Shown: in pieces, positions 45,374-56,396 of the stretch
Position numbering within the stretch: the first letter of the stretch is position 1
Layout of the letters: each line of letters opens with the position of its first letter
Assembly (NCBI GenBank): GCA_029641185.1
Contig: JAPWGK010000023.1
Coordinates: 496,001 to 560,000, forward strand
Length of the DNA: 64,000 bases
DNA from: Pseudofabraea citricarpa
Taxonomy: Eukaryota; Ascomycota; Leotiomycetes; Helotiales; Dermateaceae
Reading direction: 5' to 3'
Notes under the pieces: generated by a model
Seen by the model: the letters and a program-made list of their open reading frames with translations, nothing else
The model's database searches: none
What the model was told of the DNA's origin: nothing
Translations under genes and position numbers: made by a program

Positions 45374-47092
45374 ATGGCTCCCCACGATGACAGTGTCGCG
45401 TACGGGGACAAGACCCCCGCCCCGGCCTACGAGAAGGATGCGCCACCAACAGTATCGTCAGATCCCGAGTACTTGCACGGCGAGGTGATCGAAGAGAAGA
45501 CCAAGCGTGGTTTGAAAGCTCGTCATGCTCAGATGATTGCGCTTGGTGGAACCATTGGTACAGGTCTTTTCGTTGGAAGTGGTGCTACGCTGGCGAGAGG
45601 TGGCCCGCTGTTTATTCTGATGAGCTACTCTCTCATTTCCTGCCTGGTTCTGTGCGTTGTCACAGCCATCACCGAAGTCGCTGCCTATCTCCCAGTTAGT
45701 GGAGGAACTATGAGTTACTATGGTCACCGAAACGTATCCGACAGTCTTGGTTTTGCCATGGGATGGTTGTATTTCTACTCTCTGGGTATATTAGTACCTT
45801 TCGAGATTACAGCTGCTGTATGTTATCATGGGGATGCTTCTATGGGATTGCGAGATACTGACTTTAATTAAAAGGGACTTGTCATTGATTACTGGAATGT
45901 CGATATCAACATTGCCGTTTGGATCACCATTTTTATCGTAGTCATTGTAGGGCTGAACGCCCTTCCCGTACAATTCTACGGCGAAACAGAGTTTTGGTTC
46001 GCATCGTTGAAGGTTTTCATGATGATCGGTCTGCTCATGCTCTCCTTCATCTTATTCTGGGGTGGCGGTCCAGAACAAAATGGCATCCTCGGTTTCCGGT
46101 ATTGGAAAGATCCTGGGGCAACAAATGTTTATTTGGACACAGGAGACTTGGGCCGCTTCATTGCGCTCCTTAAAACCCTCGTTCTCTCAGCCTTCCCTTT
46201 CACTTTTGCTCCCGAATTGCTCGTTGTTACTGGCGGTGAGATGAAATCGCCTCGTCGCAACCTTCCCAAGGCAGCCAAGCGATACTTCTATCGTCTAGTC
46301 TTCTTCTATATCGGATCCGTTCTCGCCATCGGTGTTATCTGCCCACACACGGACGAGAGACTTACTGGTGGTGGTGCTGGAGCCGCCTCTTCTGCATTCG
46401 TTGTCGGAATTGCCAATGCTGGTATCAAAGGACTTGGAAGTGTTGTCAACGCCGTCATCATCACATCAGCTTGGTCGTCCGGAAACTCTTTCCTGTACAT
46501 GTCCTCTCGATCTCTGTACTCATTGGCATTGGCAGGCAACGCTCCCAAGGTCTTTACAAAGTGTACCAAGCATGGAGTACCCTACATGGCTGTCGGAGCC
46601 TCGTCGTTATTCTGCGGCCTCGCCTATCTCAACGTCGCTAACAGCGGTTCCGTCGTCTTCAACTGGTTCGTCAACCTGACCAACACGTCTGGATTCATTT
46701 CCTGGATCTGCTGTTGCATCGTCTATATCCGGTTCCGCAAGGCTACTCGGGTGCAGGGTCTTCCCAAGGGAGAAATCCCATACCGATCCTTCCTCCAACC
46801 CTACGGCGCTTATGTTGCCATGGTCGGCTTCACCATCCTCACCCTGATCAACGGCTTCGATGTCTTCTGGCCTGATCGCTTCTCCGCCACCAGCTTCCTT
46901 ACCGCCTACGTCGGTATCCCTATCTTCTTGGTCATCTACTTCGGCCATCGCCTGGTGCACCGTAGCGACCCATGGGCATATCCCTCTGAGACGGTTGATC
47001 TCCAGACGGGTATTGATGTCGTCCTCGCGAACGAGCAGCCAGATGCACCGATGGGTAAATGGAAGAAGAGACTCACAGGATGGTTTACGTGA
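45374..47092 (+). CDS. Amino acid permease (YAT/AAP family)
   Basis: Exons 45374-45817 and 45875-47092 give 553 residues; a 57-bp GTATGT intron is removed. The N-terminus is hydrophilic and Asp/Glu/Lys-rich. From residue about 50 begin the conserved membrane segments, starting with RHAQMIALGGTIGTGLF and then GSGATLARGGP, the first-helix substrate-site signature of fungal APC permeases. About twelve hydrophobic segments follow, including SLKVFMMIGLLMLSFILF and the helix preceding the GGEMKSPRRNLPKA motif. The C-terminal tail is short and ends in LTGWFT. It should import amino acids across the plasma membrane by proton symport; specificity cannot be read. It converges with the hydroxyacid dehydrogenase, their stops being 266 bp apart. 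Confidence 0.94.
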
Positions 47093-47358
47093 GCTCGGAG
47101 CTACGCCGTTCCTGTTTTCAAAAGTGTATATTTGGATATATATAGAAAAGATATTTATACGTGTTTTGATATAGAAAAGAAAAAGTTTATGTACCAACGA
47201 GGAATGTTTGGATGACCCGTGAGATAGATGTTTCAATCGCTCGTCGAGTAGCTGGCCATATTCGCTCTGTGCTTTTTGGCCTTCTTCACATGTCTCATTC
47301 CGCATAAATCATCTACTAAATCAGCCCAGGTTTAGACGTCAACCATCCATCTCACTCC

Positions 47359-48615
47359 CTAGTACCCCTTCTTCCTATCCACCACATTCAGCAACTTCTC
47401 CCCCCTCTCCAACCTCGTCAGGTTCTGCTCCAAGATCTGGAAACTCCGGTCCGCATACGTCGTGCCGAGCCCACTCACATGCGGCGTGATAGCGACATTG
47501 TCCAAATCCCACAACTCACTATCCTCACCCAGCGGTTCGGGGTCCGTCACGTCCAGGGCGGCACCTCTCAGGCCACCCTGATCCTTGGATTTCTTCAGCG
47601 CCTTGATCAGCTCATCCTGCTGGATGACCAGGCCGCGCGAGATATTGGCCACGAAGGCGTTCTTCTTGCTCCCGAGGATGGCGAACTCCTCCTCCGCCAG
47701 GAAATGGCGCGTCTGTGGCGTGAGCGGGACCGAGACCAGCAGGATGTCAATGTCCTGCCCTAGGAAGTCGTGCAGCGATTCCTTGTCCAGCCCGCTGTAC
47801 CACGCCGAGGGGATCTCGCCGTTGGGATCACCCGTCCCGGGCACGATGTAGCCGCGGTCCTTCTTGCTCTCGGGTGTTTTCTTGGGTGTCGCTGTGTAGG
47901 CTATTACATCGTAGCCCATTGCTTTGGCGATGTGGGCGGCTGTTTGGGGGTAATTAGTTTAAATGTTTCTTAACCCCCCCTTCTCCCTCTTCTGACAGTA
48001 TGAGGAATCGGATGAACAGGACAGAGGGGTCTGAACTTACTCTGTCTCCCAATAGCTCCGTACCCTAACACACCCAATCGCTGCCCGACGCCATCCGTTA
48101 CACCAGCCAGATCAGCATGTTTTCCCCAGATATGCTTGCGCTGCCACTCAAGCATAATCTTCTCCTTGTGCGAGTTGGTCAGGATCTGCATGATGACCCA
48201 TTCTGCGATCTGCGGCCCGTGGACACCGGACGAGTTAGTGATGGTGATGTCTGTCTCTTTCCAGATGGGCGTCTCCGGCAAGCGGTCGACGCCCGCCGAG
48301 ATGAGGTGTACGAGCTTGAGCTTCGGGGCAAGCTTAGGGTTCGGTGGAAGCGTGAATAGAGTTACGAGGATGGTGGCATCGTGGAAGATATCTGGGTCGT
48401 GTTAGATATGCAGATGAGTGAGGGGTAGACTCTAAATAGGCTTTACCATCTGGGATTGAGTCTTTGTTGGTCAATTTCCCGTTTGCGAAGGTTTGCTCGC
48501 GATATGTGATTCGTACATTGGGGTGTTTATTCTTAATGCTCTGGATAATCTCTTTGGGCTCGGGAAATGGTATTATTAAGAGGATGTGCTCCTCTGAAAG
48601 TCGGGCATCTCCCAT
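47359..48615 (-). CDS. D-isomer-specific 2-hydroxyacid dehydrogenase
   Basis: Minus-strand exons 48447-48615, 48041-48391 and 47359-47939 give 366 residues; introns are 55 and 101 bp. The NAD(P)-binding fold has GVLGYGAIGRQ, the substrate-binding and catalytic segments include ANISRGLV (Arg), the conserved Glu in VTDPEPL and His in ITPHVSGLG, all expected of the family. It interconverts a 2-oxoacid and a D-2-hydroxyacid (for example glyoxylate, hydroxypyruvate or branched-chain oxoacids). The family also includes phosphoglycerate and formate dehydrogenases, and I cannot name the substrate. No signal peptide, so it is probably cytosolic. It is divergent from no close gene: 364 bp separate its start from the next stop. 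Confidence 0.92.
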
Positions 48616-48979
48616 GATGGCTGAAGTTAAGGTTGAGAGTTATTTTGAGGCAATTGAAAGCTTATACTGGTCAATCGATCTTGGAAAAGAAGACTTCAGA
48701 CCAGAGTGGGATTTTATAGCTAGAAGACTCAAGATGGAGCTTTGTAAGGAAAAAGAGCAAACATGGTGGAATTCGTCAAAGGGCACGTTCATGTCACCAT
48801 TTCCAGTTTCCTGATTAGTAACACCCCACTAAGATAAGGTAGGCCGATAGGCTTCGAGAAATCGTCAACCCCGCCATGCGACTCGCCGGCTACTTTTTAG
48901 AAACCTCTTAGAAACAGCGAGTTTTTTTATTCTCCCTCGCGATATGTCGGGTATGTACGTGATGATCTGAAATATCTAT
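48616..48979. promoter_or_regulatory. Promoter of the hydroxyacid dehydrogenase
   Basis: 364 bp between the dehydrogenase start and the stop of the phosphoribosyltransferase on the same strand. No specific site recognised. Confidence 0.5.
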
Positions 48980-49781
48980 CTAGGCCTTTGCGGCTGCTTG
49001 CTTGGCTGCCAGATCGTCGTGCACGTCAATATCGGTAGCCTCCCATGGGTAGCAGATCCAAACATCTCCTACAGTTCTTGCAGCCATGTATCTGTTATCA
49101 GCCAACATATCTGCAGGCAGAGTACCTTTCTTATCCTTGTTCTTGTTCTGCGCGGGAGTAGATTAGCATACACAGGCGTTCTTGTCGAATTTTCCGGTTT
49201 TATTTTACAAAAAGGAAAAAGAAATCGAAACTTACGTGTAGAACGAAGATGGAGAAAACGGTCTTCTCGCCCTCCGCACCTAGCTTCTGCCTAGCAGCCT
49301 CCACATCCTTCTCCAATTCCTTGACGGCATACTCCAAAGTTGTTCGGGTGTCATCAACCTCATCGACAATCAGGATCCGCTTTCCAACCAGATTCTTCAT
49401 CTCGCCCAAGCTCGTCAAATCCAACCATTGCGTGCGGGTGACCTTGGTACCCAACTGCTCGACTTCGCCAGGGGTGCTCGTTCGCGAGGGGTGAGTCGAA
49501 GGGAGTTGCTCGTAGAGGGAGAGGCCAATAGCTTGAATAGGGATATTTGGAGAACCTGGTTGCTTCAAGAAAGATCGCAGGATGCGCGCAGGAACGTATC
49601 CACCACCACCGATAGCGATCATCAACTGCGGTTGAAAATCTTGAAGAATTCGCGGTGCTGACTCTTGGCAGAGTTTGTGCACCTAAAAAGAAAGAAAACT
49701 GTCAGCTACTCACCCTGGGGAGCCTAGATGGTACCTGTGAGAACTTACATCGTTGTAGGTGACATATTCTTTTTGAACCAT
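48980..49781 (-). CDS. HPT1: Purine phosphoribosyltransferase (HPT1/XPT1 family)
   Basis: Minus-strand exons 49749-49781, 49236-49682 and 48980-49147 give 215 residues. The short first exon (MVQKEYVTYND) joins VHKLCQESAPRIL across a 66-bp intron, and an 88-bp intron precedes NKNKDKKGTLPADM. The order matches the yeast Hpt1/Xpt1 type I phosphoribosyltransferases. The PRPP-binding loop is VDEVDDTRTTL, and the N-terminal IAIGGGGYVPARILR segment is also characteristic. The enzyme salvages hypoxanthine, guanine and/or xanthine to the nucleotide. The C-terminus (YPWEATDIDVH) is present and the gene looks intact. Hypoxanthine versus xanthine preference cannot be resolved from sequence. Confidence 0.95.
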
Positions 49782-51244
49782 GGTTTCGGTGGCTTGTAGA
49801 GTCTGCGCAAAGGTATAGCAGGTAAGTATGTTACACAGAAAGCTCTTCCTGGGGGATACAAGAAAATAATGTATCCCGAAAGATGCAAATTGTTCCCCTC
49901 ATGAAAATTAAAAGAAGGATCTAACGGATCTCGCCTAGATCGTGTCTAGAGTGATAAGCTCACACTGGACTACCGCTGTAGCCGCATCAGGAAGGTTACC
50001 ATCAAGTGACTGACTTACCTTGAGATAGTTATTTTCTGTAGCGATGCAATTATTTTTTGTGAAAGAAGGAAGATGGGCTTCTTGTACTTTATACTAACAA
50101 CTTGCCAACATTCAATCTGCATTGTATTGTTGTCTTATGCAGATGTGTTGTACATTCATCAAAAGTCAAAGATCTTATGCCTTGAAAATTCCGTGGAAAT
50201 ATCAAATTCGTTAGCCAATCGTGTAATTTCTATCTCCAGCCTCGCTTCACCCCTTGTCCAGCCTCGCCCCGCAGAGTCATAGTCAGAGTCAATAGTGCAG
50301 CGCCTTAGTGATTGACTCATAAGTTCATAAGTCATGATACAGTAGTTCAAGTGGCTTTTCCAGTGCCATAATAACACCTTATTCAAGACTACAGTACATC
50401 TGGCAGAAGAAAGAGCAATTCGTGTTTTGAAAATTTGATAACAACTCTATAAAATACCCATGGCACGAAGAACAGTTTAGTCCAATCAAAGAGGTAAATC
50501 GTTGCATCAAAGGTTTATGGGTGGGGTAGTTTATGGGGGCTTATATTTCCATTAAATCTAAGAGCGGCTGTAGCAAAAAAAATATATATATATTCTGTGG
50601 CTAGCCATTAATGACAGGGTACCTGCAATTTATACCTTTTTTTCCAAAAGGGGCACATTCTTAAGACCTTGTTCGAAAGAGTAGCGTTTTGAAAAGCAAG
50701 AATAAAGACTAATAAAGATGGAAGTCTTGAACTGAATTACCAATTGCCCTCCTCGGGACCCGAAATGCCCGCTAAACGAGTGCGACACACGAACTCGACA
50801 AGCCCAGCAAGTTTAGATGCCGGTAAGCAAGTACTCGATCAACTCGGTTCACTATATTGAAGGCAGTAAAGGTTAGTTCTGGAGCCATCACAAACACCTC
50901 TTGCTTCCTTCAAACGGAAGAATCCAGAAGAATCGACATTGTAAACAAAGATCCACCTCTTATCTTTGGTTTCCGACGTACATGCAGTTCCAAAGCCTGC
51001 AATAAAACTGCCACTTTATCAAGTTGATGTCACGCACTCACAAACATTCGATATAGTATCTCCGGCAACATATCAAGTAGGATTTCCAATTCCCAACCTC
51101 AAGCTGACAATTACACTTTTTCTCAATAAGGGATATTAACACGAACATATCTAAGTATAAAGTAAGATGAGTGAGTATCTTTCCAGAGGCAAGTCAAGCA
51201 AACCAAAATATCATTCTCAGACCAATTTCAAATTCCTCTCCACC
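49782..51244. promoter_or_regulatory. Intergenic region between HPT1 and the metallo-beta-lactamase gene
   Basis: 1463 bp with divergent start codons. AT-rich, with only short frames. A small A/T-rich run near 50577-50595 and no other repeat or RNA seen. An in-frame upstream ATG at 51167 extends the next gene's frame by 26 codons. Confidence 0.55.
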
Positions 51245-52330
51245 ATGGCATCACTCGCAGCACCAGATCTCCAAATCCCCTCGTCGACTAACACAGTCCA
51301 CGTACAAATCATCGACACCACCGCACGGATCAATAACCTCCCCGCAGAGTTATTCTACGTTCCCCCCATCAAAGGAAACGAGTATTTGGACAACTGCCCA
51401 TCATACTCGTTCCTGATCACGCATCCCGACCACCCAACGCGGTCTCTCCTCTTCGACCTAGGCGTGCGGAAAGACTGGGAGAATCTCGCACCCGTGATCC
51501 TCCAAGGAATCAGAGACGGCGTGGGGTCCGTGGTCGTAGAGAAGGGAGTACGAGCCCAGCTGGAGGATCACGGCGTGGATATCTCGACTATCGAAGGCAT
51601 TGTCTGGAGCCACTGGCACCTAGATCACACGGGCGACCCATCGACCTTCCCGCCCAGCACGGCGTTGATCGTCGGCCCTGGCTTCAAATCTTCCTTGACG
51701 CCCGGCTATCCCACGAACAAAGACGCAGCCATTCTCGAGTCCGACTATACGGGTCGCGAGCTGCGCGAGATCTCCTTCGAGAGCCCGCTAAAGATTGGTC
51801 GCTTCAACGCCTTCGATTATTTCGGCGATGGCAGTTTTTACCTGCTGGATGCCCCCGGTCATGCGGTAGGTCATCTGTGTGCATTGGCTCGTGTCTCGAC
51901 CGCGCCCGACTCTTTTATCTTCATGGGCGGTGATGCGTGTCATCACTCAGGAGAGTTTCGTCCTTCTCCATATTTGCCTTTCCCTTCCTCTATCTCGCCG
52001 AACCCGCTGGATCCATTTTCGCATTCGCCGTGTATCGGGAAATTGTTCGAGCATCTCTTGCGGGATGGCGATAAGGAGAAGCCTTTCTATGTTATGGCAA
52101 GAGGGAGTGGTACCTCGCTTGATGTAGATGAAGCTGAGCGAACTATCGCTAAAGTGACCGAAGCAGACGCGCACAAGAATATTCTGGTCGTGATGGCTCA
52201 TGACAAAACCCTTGCTGAGGTTGTGGATTTCTTCCCTAAGTACGCGGATGACTTCGCGGTAAAAGGTTGGGTTGAGAAGGGGAAATGGAGGTTCTTGAAG
52301 GAGTTCAAAGAGGCTGTGATAGAGAAGTAG
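51245..52330 (+). CDS. Metallo-beta-lactamase-fold hydrolase (lactonase-like)
   Basis: A single exon encodes 361 residues from the ATG at 51245 (context CACCATGGCA, close to the fungal consensus). The frame opens further upstream at ATG 51167, adding 26 residues of unlike composition, so I chose the internal start. The zinc-binding HxHxDH motif is SHWHLDHTG (about residues 146-154). Further ligands are likely in the LDAPGHAVGHL and GGDACHHSG segments. Homologues of this size act on acyl-homoserine lactones or other lactones and esters, but the family is broad. No signal peptide from the internal start, hence probably cytosolic. Substrate unknown. It converges with the X325 gene at a 229-bp gap. 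Confidence 0.88.
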   Translation: MASLAAPDLQIPSSTNTVHVQIIDTTARINNLPAELFYVPPIKGNEYLDNCPSYSFLITHPDHPTRSLLFDLGVRKDWENLAPVILQGIRDGVGSVVVEKGVRAQLEDHGVDISTIEGIVWSHWHLDHTGDPSTFPPSTALIVGPGFKSSLTPGYPTNKDAAILESDYTGRELREISFESPLKIGRFNAFDYFGDGSFYLLDAPGHAVGHLCALARVSTAPDSFIFMGGDACHHSGEFRPSPYLPFPSSISPNPLDPFSHSPCIGKLFEHLLRDGDKEKPFYVMARGSGTSLDVDEAERTIAKVTEADAHKNILVVMAHDKTLAEVVDFFPKYADDFAVKGWVEKGKWRFLKEFKEAVIEK

Positions 52331-52559
52331 TGAAAAGGTGTGATCACAGTAAATAAAAACACGCGAAGAATTCAGAATGAAGTTGGTAAAGAAAAAATAG
52401 TTTAGATGTCCAAATAAGTAAATATTGCACGGTCTAAAGTAAAACCTCAAAACGAGGCTTATGAATAAAGACAACAGAAGCAAAAAACAACCCTCCCTTC
52501 TAAAAATTACTCTACTACATTATTTTCTCCTCTCATCTTCCCAATTATACACGCATCGC

Positions 52560-53525
52560 TTACTCTGAGCGCTTGAAGCGGCGGAGACGAGCAAGAGTAC
52601 CTGAGCTGGCACCTCCTGCACAGCTAGAAGGCAAAGCAACAGCAATAGCACCGGCAGCTGGAAGTCCAGAAGCGGCTGCTGCTCCATCACGAGTTACGGT
52701 GAGCATGGTGGTTTTTCCAACGCATGGTGCAGAGCTGCTGGCACTGGCTGCTGGGGCTGGAGTGACAGCGGCTACGGGAGCTTCCACGACGGCTGGAACT
52801 TCAGCAACGGGTGCTGAAACGGGCGCAGCCACGGCCGGGCTCTCTGCAACTGGCGCAGCAACCTCAGCAACTGGTGCTGCTGCTGCGGCACCATCGGCGA
52901 CGGTGAAATCGACACAAGACTCATAAGTTTGTTGAGCTCCGGTACCGAACCAGAACCATTGAAGAACACAGTCACCGGCAACGCTGCAAGCACTTCCCAA
53001 AGTGGTAGGGATGGTAACATCAAAGTCGGTGTTGTTGGCAGGGAGAGTAGCCAATGCTTCATCGGCGTATGAGTCGAAGGTGATCAAAGGCTCGCCAATG
53101 GCTGCGTTAGTCTTGGTATCGATAATGCTGACGTTCATCGGTCCCTCGTGAGGAATTGGGATGGAAGCGAGCATGTTAACGACTTGACCTGGGGTGAAGG
53201 ACTGCACATTGGCTGCGTTGTCGGAGAACTGGAGACCCTTGCAAAGGAAGACATTGCAGGCGGCGGCATCGAAGTCAGGAATCAATGCAGCGGCCTCGGG
53301 AAGACCTTCGACGTGAGAAGTAGGGTCGGCTTCAATCTGGGAAGAAAGAGTCTCTCCGCATGCAGCTATAGTCGGTTAGAATTATGTTATTAGAAGCAGG
53401 GTCGCGAATAACGTACCCGTCATACCAGCCCCAACGGCACGAACCGGAGGCGACGTGATCAGACCATGTCCAAGAACTGTGGTTGCGAGCCCAGCAAGGC
53501 CAAGAACGGATGATGAGTACAACAT
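52560..53525 (-). CDS. Secreted X325/Bim1-like copper-family protein
   Basis: Minus-strand exons 53417-53525 and 52560-53365 give 304 residues; the 51-bp intron has a GTACGT donor. The signal peptide MLYSSSVLGLAGLATTVLG ends right before His20 (HGLITSPPVR), so mature chains start with His, as in LPMO-like copper proteins. Downstream, SHVEGLPE, AACNVFLCKGLQFSDNAANVQ and QTYESCVDFTV match the X325 family, which binds copper and, in other fungi, contributes to copper import rather than to oxidising polysaccharides. The C-terminal third (from about residue 190) is a low-complexity Ala/Pro/Val-rich linker. The last residues (LARLRRFKRSE) are basic and not hydrophobic, so a GPI tail is not evident. 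Confidence for the family is good. Confidence 0.86.
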
Positions 53526-55275
53526 GATGGCTTGAGGGGATTGTTAAGACGAAGAGATATCTTGAAATTTGGCTGGAAGACGGAAAATAGTGACCGGCAC
53601 GGCGTAGTGAGAAAGAATGAGAATTAATGAGAGTGATGTTTCAAACAACTGCTGTCAAGAGAGAATGGAATGAAGAGAGAAACAGAAATACTCAACCTTG
53701 GGACGACGAGACGGATACTTAAGAGACGCAGACTGCGGGAACATCAGACGTCAGAACAGATCCGGGCTCGCGCACACGTACCGTTTCGCGAAGGACCATC
53801 CTGGGATTCAGAGCCTCCTCACGATGCCAAGATGCCATCCCTTGGGAGTAGTGCTCGAGGAGGAGCGAAGATTGGGCAGAGAAGATCGTGAAGTCCGCGC
53901 CTAAAGCTTGAGTGGTGCTTGTGAGACGGGGGGGTTTGAGATTCGGGGACTGCCAAGGTGTGCCCCGTGTGACAGACAACCCAAAACACGTTAACCGTCG
54001 GAGGATGCCAAACGAAAGGATATGCGAGATGAGCCCGTGTAGTGTAGAGTAGCATCACGAAGAGGAGGGCAGGCGAAGCTCAAAGTATAAATGCAGCGCA
54101 ACGGGTACTCTCTCGACCGTGGGCCGGTTGACCGCTGGCTGGCACGGGCGATGGAGGATTTTGACTTTGCATTTCGAATTTGAATTCGTGCCTGGATGCG
54201 AATCGCGACAGCAATCCGGAATCAAGAATCCGCTGGGCGCAAGATGAGACGAACTTTTCTGGCTGCTGCTGCTGCTGCTGCTGCGAACGACGAAATGTAC
54301 GAGGGAGACCGCAGAGAAGCGCGTCATACAAGTGCGTGTGATGGACTCGGATCTGTCATCGATGTCCCTGTAGCCATGTTGATCAGTTGAGGGGAGCACG
54401 ACAGGTGTTTGGAGGCAGCCTCGTTGGCCCACCTGCTGCCCTTGATATCAGTTGACCAAGAACAGAAAAGGTCGTTTGGAGGCAGGCGTCCATTCAATTG
54501 TCACGCAAACCTTATAGCGCTTTGATTCTCGAGAGCTGCCAAGTATATTGTCGAAGTGAAGATATATTTGGGGACACTCCGGAAGGACAGCTTTGCTAGG
54601 CCAGGTGCCCGGATTAAATGTGATACCGATCCGATCTCACAGTCACGTCTACCAAGATCTTCTTCTTTCTTGATCATCTTCATCCAAAGATCCAAATCTC
54701 GACAAACCCTCGAGGGGAGAAGGGATCTGAGTTCCTGACGTTCTGCTCCCGCCGTGGTTGATATAACCGGCATTAGCATGCATCACACGCGTTTTTCGGT
54801 CCTAACTTCCACCCCGTCGAGCGTTATTTTGTTCGCGGCCTCCTGACTGCTTGCAGCACACGATTCGGCTCAACTGCCGGATGATACCAATCTTCTTTTT
54901 CTAGCTTCATATATTGCACCGTTGCCCTGGCTAGCATCGTGTGCTCTGTCCAGCGATTGGAGCGCAGGACACATCATATGGCTATTCCCCGCAATATGTG
55001 GTGCAATCTATCTGCGGAACCATTGCCTCCGCATTGCTCCCCCCTGCTTAGGACCGTCACGTACCTTTTTTTTGATATCCGTAGATTGAATTCAATCTAT
55101 GTTTTCATCATGAAGATGCTAAGTTTTTCCTTGGTTCCCGTTGACCCTAGGAAGGAACATATATTATGGCTTGGTCCCCATTGCTCGTCAATACTCACAA
55201 ATTGTTTTCAAAAAGTTCTTTCCCGGCCAATTCTCTAAAGAGCCGCAACTTTGCGTCTGTACTTTAGCCAGCAAT
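53526..55275. promoter_or_regulatory. Divergent intergenic region between X325 and the GDSL esterase
   Basis: 1750 bp between two start codons, holding both promoters. A CTG-type trinucleotide run lies at 54262-54283. Short frames on both strands have no family features. No RNA gene seen. Confidence 0.55.
54262..54283. repeat. CTG/GCT trinucleotide run
   Basis: About seven GCT/CTG units in non-coding DNA between divergent genes. Likely polymorphic; it encodes no protein that I can support. Confidence 0.85.
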
Positions 55276-56396
55276 ATGACATATACCCGGTCAAGTATCT
55301 TTCTTGTGGCACTGTCACTGTCAGGTCTTGTACAGGCCACACCTACAAATCTGAAGAGACAATCGGCTAGTGCAACCTGTCCAGCAACATGCGATTGGCC
55401 AGGTTGGGCCGGAATCAAATACGCCTTCATCTTGTAAGTAGCTCTATCAGAGAAAATTCCATACCTCCTAACAGCACCAGTGGAGATTCCTACACCCAAA
55501 CAGGTTTTGATCCTGCTCTTACACAACCAACAATTGGAAACCCTCTTGGAAACCCCCCTTATCCTGGATGGACTTCAGCAAATGGCCCTAATTGGATAGA
55601 CTACTTGACTGTTGAGTACAATGCAACTGCTACATTGACTTACAATCTTGCATATGGTGGAGCAACAATTGACTCGACCCTTGTTGCGCCTTATATGCCA
55701 ACGGTCTCTTCTGTCCGTAACCAAGTGGAGGATCAATGGGTTCCAACCTACGCATCGAAGCCTGCATCTGCCCCATGGTCTTCAGATGACACCCTTTTTG
55801 CTGTTTTCGATGGAATCAATGATGTTGGAAACTCTTATTGGCAGGATACCACAACTCTGAACGCACAAATATTCGAAGTGTACGCAAGTCTTGTTGAGAC
55901 GATATATGATGCTGGAGGCCGCAATTTTGCATTCTTAAACGTTCCTCCTGTCGATCGTAGTCCATTGATGCTTGGCCAAGAGGCCTCCGCTCAAGAACTG
56001 GAGAGAGCCGATATACAGGCCTGGAATGGCTTGGTTATTGATATGGCAAACAATCTTAAGGCTTCCCATCCCGAAGTCAACGTGTTTACCATCGATACCA
56101 ACGATCTGTTTACCAAAGTCTTGGACAACCCGGCAAGCTTTTCGCAAACTGCGCTTTACAAGAATACTACCGCCTATTGCGCAGCTTATCAAAAGTAAGA
56201 AAACTTTTATGTTGGAAGGGCTCAAACTGACACTCTCATCAGTGGCACACCTGCACCAGATACTTTGGATGCTTCTTGTGGTATTCCTGTCAATGAATAT
56301 CTTTGGTTGAACAGCCTCCACCCGACTTACCCAATTCATGAGGCTCTTGCAGAAGTAGTTGCTTCACAGCTGGAAGCAGGACCAAATGTGTGCTAG
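55276..56396 (+). CDS. Secreted GDSL/SGNH-type esterase (CE16-like)
   Basis: Exons 55276-55433, 55481-56194 and 56243-56396 give 341 residues. The signal peptide (MTYTRSSIFLVALSLSGLVQA) is followed by a Lys-Arg site (NLKRQ) typical of a propeptide. After splicing the catalytic-serine block is FGDSYTQTGF (Ser56). The Asn block is DGINDVGNS, and the last block is LNSLHPTYPIHE, with Asn at the position usually held by the catalytic Asp of the DxxH pair. This NSLHPT form is, to my knowledge, common in secreted fungal GDSL proteins. It should hydrolyse acyl or acetyl esters, for example on plant polysaccharides, outside the cell. Several Asn-X-Thr sites suggest glycosylation. Substrate not readable. 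Confidence 0.88.
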
